Source: Lycorma delicatula
Taxonomy: Eukaryota > Arthropoda > Insecta > Hemiptera > Fulgoridae
Direction of reading: 5' to 3'
DNA: 64,000 nucleotides
NCBI RefSeq assembly: GCF_047948215.1
Contig: NC_134455.1
Location: 160,996,575 to 161,060,574, forward strand
Positions 59,606-64,000 of the stretch are shown here, piece after piece. Made by a program: the position numbers and the translations under genes. Below the pieces are notes generated by a model. The model worked only from the letters and a program-made list of their open reading frames with translations. It had not been told where the DNA came from and searched no databases. Every line of letters starts with the position of its first letter. Within the stretch, counting starts at the first letter, position 1.

Positions 59606-60900
59606 CTAACCTAATAAATTCTTAAGAGTGATAATAAACTTTACTCTTAAAGAACTCCTTAGAAAATTGTTACATAAAGATATATAGTTGGTATCTTCTC
59701 TGCCATAATATCAATTCTAATGTAAAACTAATCCGAGATGTTAAACTATCGTGACTGTTTTAATAATGGAAGACGTATTATTTTAGGCGTTAAGGCTTAT
59801 TGAAGGCGTTAAGGGGCCCAGAAAAAATGGGGGGGCGTTGATGTGGGTTAGGGGGGCGATGTATAATTTGTAATTTCATTTACTTTATATAGTATTTTTA
59901 ATTTCACTAAAATTAAAATCCACCTACTACACAATAACGAATAATTAGTTTATATTTCTACCCTGTATGATGTTATAAAAACTTAAAATACTTAACATAG
60001 ATTTCGTAGGATACCCCGCACACCGTACGCAATCAAGTTGTAACAAGTTTCTGCGGATAAAGGAACATGATCGATGATAGTTAAAAAATTAGAGCAATTT
60101 TATCTTAATTACATTGCACCAGAAACTATTTTAAACATTAGGAAAAAACTACCATGCAGAGTTTTAAAATATTATACATACGTAAACTAACATAAATTGA
60201 AGTTTTCTTTTCTTTCTTTCTTGTTTTTAACATAAGTGCATATTACAATATTTTCCTAGCATTTTATAAGAAATTACTGATGTAAGAATCATCATTTTTA
60301 TATAAAATGGAAATACGTATATAATTATTGTTCAAAAAGTTGTTACAAAATTTTTTTAAAATTAACCCATTACCGTCCAGTGTCAAATAGTATAGTAAGC
60401 CTTAACAGTTCACTTATTGTAAACATCGTTTACTATTTCTATATATTATAAATATTAAATATTACAAATAATAAAAACGCTGGCTTAGGCGGCGGTTTTT
60501 ATTTGAACCAGTTATAAATCGTAAACTAAAATTCTATGAAAAATTATCCATATTTATCTATAATACGAAATGATATTAATTTATTTTCCGTAGTTAAATA
60601 AGTTATTATTGTTTGAAGTATTATTTACTAGTCGAAATATAAAATTTTAATTATCTTATAATGAGAATCTTATCTTATATAAATGAGAAAGATATTCAAC
60701 AAAAATAGTTTCGTTCTAATAAATTAGTACAATAATAGTACAATAAAATAGCAATGTATTTTGGTATTCTGATTGGTGCAATCCGGTAGAAATCGGCTGG
60801 TTCATCGATACTTGCTCAGTACGATTGTGCGTCGAAAGAGATAAACGAGTTTGTGCGTGTTTGTCTTATTCCTGTCGTTACTTGCTGTATTTAAATCATA

Positions 60901-60908
60901 TATAAAAG
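60901..60908 (+). promoter_or_regulatory. TATA-box-like motif upstream of the hAT gene
   Basis: tataaaag, about 100 bases upstream of the ATG at 61009, in a short stretch otherwise GC-richer than the surroundings. Position and sequence fit a pol II promoter; no initiator assigned. Confidence 0.35.
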
Positions 60909-61008
60909 CTCGTAATTTTTCTTATATTTTCATTTGTGGTTTCGCGCGCTATCTTTAAACAAGTATTTAAGTTCAACACTTTATTTACATATTTTTGAAA
61001 ACAAAGCC

Positions 61009-62174
61009 ATGTCGGAAGCAAAAAAGAAGAAACGGCAATACAGTGTAGAATATATTAAATATGGATTCATAGAAAATTCGACAAACCCATCTTTGCCTTT
61101 GTGCCTTCTTTGTTCAAAAACATTTTCAAACGAAGCGATGAAGCCTTCAAGACTTCAAGATCATTTGAATAAAATGCATCCGGATAAGAAGGATAAAAAT
61201 GTAGCCATTTTCAAGATCTGGAAAAGAAGCATAATGCTCAGCCAAGTGTATCGAAACTTTTTTCGATGGCTGCTAATCAAGACGATGACGGACTTCGAGC
61301 TTCATACAATATCTCTCTGTTAATTGCTCAAACAGGTAAACCACACACCATCGGAGAAAGGTTAATTTTGCCGGCGATAAAAGAAGTTATAACTACTGTG
61401 CCCAATAAACCGGCGGCAGATATAATTCGAAAAATTCCTTTGAGCAATAGTTCTGTCCAAAGACGAATTGATGAAATGGCTGAAAACATTGAAAAGTCAT
61501 TGTGCAATCATCTGAAGACTAGTAAATTTTCAATTCAGTTGGATGAGTCCACTTTACAAACTAATGAAGCATTGTTGTTGTCTTACGTGAGATTTATTAA
61601 AGATGAAAAAATATGTCAAGAACTTTTATTTGCTAGAAATTTAGAGACAGACACGAAAGGAGAAACCGTATTTAAAACACTGGAAAAGTTTTGTGATGAA
61701 AAAGGAATTCCGTTGAAGAATATTATATCAGCTCCTACAGATGGTGCTCCAGCTATGACGGGGTGTCAAAAAGGCTTCATATCGTACTTAAAATTGGAAA
61801 TACCAGACTGGGTGTTAGATCCTTTTTCAAATGTCAACATAGCAATATCACCCCAGTTGGAAGAAGAACTTATAGAACTGACAACGAACGAGGAAATAAA
61901 AATCAAATACAAAAATGGCTACCAACAATTTTGGCTACAAAAGTCAATTCCGCAGTTGTACCCTGGATTGTGGTCTATCGTTGAACGATTTTTTGAAGCA
62001 TTCCCATCGTCATATTTGTGTGAACGTGGATTTAGCGCTGTGACAACGCTGCTTACTAAAAAGAGAAATCATTTGCAAGTTACCAAACGCGGCGACTTAC
62101 GACTGTTTTTGAGTAAAATCGAACCTGATATCAACAAACTTATTAAATATCATCAAATTCATCCATCTCATTAG
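61009..62174 (+). pseudogene. hAT transposase, frameshifted and internally deleted
   Basis: From the ATG at 61009 (MSEAKKKKRQYS) the protein has a BED zinc finger: Cys32, Cys35, His52 and His57. The frame is lost by one missing base near 61216 and recovers one frame over; residues from 61266 on are open for 302 codons. There it keeps QLDEST (catalytic Asp, residue 93) and SAPTDGAPAMTG (Asp159), then jumps after FISYLK (about nt 61793) straight to LEIPDWVLDPF. About half the family's catalytic core, the helical insertion, is gone. The C-terminal dimerisation block is well kept: YLCERGFSAVTTLLTKKRN (catalytic Glu253) to DLRLFLSKIEPDI and HQIHPSH. It resembles ZBED5/FAM200/SCAND3-type domesticated and transposon proteins. 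Full-length relatives are around 600 residues. Confidence 0.92.
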
Positions 62175-62594
62175 ATTAGTATAAAAACGAAAACTGATTA
62201 CATATTTATATTGTTTCTTTTAATTTGATTAAAATATATTATTAATATTATAAAGTTGGGTTTTATTTGCTCTCACTGGTAAAAATTTCTAGTTTAGAAT
62301 GTAAGTTTAAACATCAGAACCGACTAATATAACTAAATTAATTAAAGTAATGAAATTGTGGTTTTTAAGTTTTAGGGGTGTATAAAAAATGGGGGGCGCT
62401 GAAAAATAATTGATTTTCATAGGGGGCGGTAAAAGAAATAAGTTTGATAATTACTGCTATAGTGTATCTATGTATGTAGGCGGGTCATAGAATACTATGG
62501 CATCTCCTCCACTGCTCTTAACATCACTCGGCGACTTCTCCTCACACCAGCAGCCAAAGTAATGTTTTTAAAACGTTACATCAATTAATTTTCA

Positions 62595-63400
62595 ATGACT
62601 TGCACCTTATCTAGTTATGACATCACTATGACTGGATCTGAGGGATGGTATGCCTCGAGCTCGTTTTTACGGGCAACGGGTGTCCAGGTGCTAATCAACC
62701 ACGTTAACTTGAACCAGTATCTGTTTCGGTTCCGTCTGGCAACTGATGAGCCATGCGTCTGCGGGGAAGTACAGTCAAATAAACACGTGATGTTTAACTG
62801 CCTTGCTCTTGGGGGGCTAGAGACCTGGCCACCTGGAACTTAAGAGGTCAAACGGAATTAGCCATTCACAAGCGGCGAGAGCCGCACTGTCGGACAGTGT
62901 GGGAGTTCCTTGATGCGATTGCTTTGTTCAACCGACATCAGTAATTTACCTAAGAGAAAAGACTCCTACCGCACTGCTATGTAAAGCTAATCTAGAGATA
63001 TATATGGCTGACTACCAGCCAATTAAGGCTCCAAGCGCTTTAATATGGTAGATAGGTACTTGCTGGCATTCAGTGTCCTAGCGTGGTAGCGAATTGCTAT
63101 CTAGACGAAAATTTTAATTTATGGATGTCATATATATTTTTAGTAGTTGACGGGTGCGCCCACCCATTTTAGAAAATATATGGCAAGTGAGCGGTTGGAC
63201 ATGTAAGCCGGTGGTGTATAGCAACGCGGTTAGTCCGCTCACGCTGTTAGGTAAGCTCTAGGAGCTATTTAGGATACTGGTCGCTAAACTGTTCGAGGCT
63301 CAGTTGCTGTTTGTGGCACAGACATTCGGTCTTATGCTTTAGGACGACCGAATGGGGTGGTGGCAGGAGAAATACCAAGCAAACCAAATGACACCACTAT
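62595..63400 (+). mobile_element. LINE 3' end: ORF2 C-terminus and 3' untranslated region
   Basis: An open frame (62595-62843) reads FLRATGVQVLINHVNLNQYL, FRFRLATDEPCVCGEVQS and NKHVMFNCLALG, the Cys-X-Cys-X7-His-X4-Cys motif at the C-terminus of R1/I-type LINE ORF2, where it follows RT or RNase H. After a frameshift, WEFLDAIALFNRHQ closes the relic near 62944. A GC-richer tail to about 63400 (ggttagtccgctcacg, ggtggtggcaggagaaatacc) would be the 3' UTR. Everything upstream of the motif has been lost, as in 5'-truncated insertions. No poly-A or target duplication was found. Confidence 0.75.
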
Positions 63401-64000
63401 TTTAGTAACAAAATATTTTCTTGTAATTTTTTATTACAGATAAAATTATTTACTCATAATATTTTGTTCAAGATGTATATGAAGTAATTTATTTATTTAC
63501 TTCTTGAAAGTAATGGTTTTTTTTCAAGCATGTTAAACTAAGGTTTTGCAATAAATAAACAGCAACTAACAATAACGTCATACAAAAAAATGAAATGAGT
63601 TGTTTGTTCATTATAGATTATTACGTCATGATTTTCTTTGACGTGGCACAGTTATTTACGAAAATTGTTTTTTTAAATAGCACGCACGCACTACTTTTGT
63701 GGCAACCAACAGCACGTCTTCCGCATGCCGGGTTATAGGAGTGGTGTAGAGTAGGCAAGTAGAGGCAGCTTGTAGGGAGGACCAGCCTTTAGATTTAACA
63801 TCAACTATGTGGCTGTAATATTATAACCCAGTTATACAAAAGTCCTATAACTGTAAAATTATATTTTACACTTGCTTCCATAGACCAACTTAAGTGACTG
63901 TAATTGTCTAAATAAACGATTAACAAAACTATGTAACTGAAAACAGGCCTCATCAAACTGCCACAAACGACTGAAAAAAATATCTACTTGTATTCATTTG
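63401..64000. other. AT-rich DNA, no feature seen
   Basis: 63700-63790 is slightly GC-richer (cgtcttccgcatgccggg) but nothing is recognised. Confidence 0.35.

Larger units (their letters stand above)
59786..62450 (+). mobile_element. hAT-superfamily element (ZBED5/FAM200-like), defective
   Basis: It contains a BED-finger transposase gene with a TATA-like promoter. On each side of the gene lie related poly-G motifs in the same direction: aaaaaatgggggggcg (59822) and taggggggcg (59849) on the left, aaaaaatggggggcgctg (62386) and tagggggcgg (62420) on the right. These may be subterminal transposase-binding repeats. Terminal inverted repeats and an 8-bp duplication could not be found, so the ends are approximate. 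Confidence 0.6.

Overview
This window is AT-rich eukaryotic DNA, almost certainly from an insect and most likely a hemipteran. The evidence is the mix of degenerate transposons: RTE/CFDP2-type LINEs, an I-superfamily LINE, a ZBED5/FAM200-like hAT, Helitron and Pif1 relics, mariner and HARBI1 relics, a pogo-type MITE and a tRNA-headed SINE family. No intact conserved host gene, rRNA, functional tRNA, operon or CRISPR array is visible. The species call is inference.

Layout. 1-7.0 kb is AT-rich and strikingly CpG-poor. It holds a HARBI1-like transposase relic between 75-bp direct repeats (4.3-5.3 kb) and a convincing 42-nt minus-strand exon candidate (6455-6496). 7.0-10.3 kb is a nearly full-length but heavily mutated RTE-like LINE. 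10.4-10.9 kb is a GC-richer island with an unrecognised minus-strand ORF. 12.9-13.4 kb is a Helitron-like non-autonomous element with a good 3' terminus. From about 17 kb CpG returns to normal, and SINE copies and short perfect palindromes become common. 25.4-27.5 kb stacks a mariner relic, a GC/CpG-rich island and a second Helitron-like copy that has been invaded by a SINE with a 13-bp target duplication.

29.9-32.8 kb is a minus-strand relic of an I-superfamily LINE: ORF1, the C-terminal half of RT, and RNase H, with most of ORF2 deleted. 36.2 kb and 37.6-39.35 kb carry two 5'-truncated minus copies of the same LINE seen at 7-10 kb. 40-55 kb is mostly unassigned AT-rich DNA with microsatellites, a 270-bp foldback (50.1-50.35 kb), a SINE and a 73-bp tandem duplication. 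55.8-56.8 kb holds two minus-strand exon-like segments whose splice phases match across an intron containing a 308-bp pogo-type MITE. 58.65-59.6 kb is a Helitron Pif1-helicase relic with a recognisable Helitron 3' end. 59.8-62.45 kb is a hAT element with a frameshifted, internally deleted transposase. 62.6-63.4 kb is the 3' end of another LINE.

How it fits together. The window reads as intergenic or intronic DNA shaped by successive transposon insertions. The best hints of host genes are the minus-strand exon at 6.46 kb inside a CpG-depleted domain, which may be a germline-methylated gene body entered from about 17-18 kb, and the small two-exon reading frame at 55.8-56.8 kb. All host-gene calls are low to moderate confidence and rest on splice signals and open frames only.
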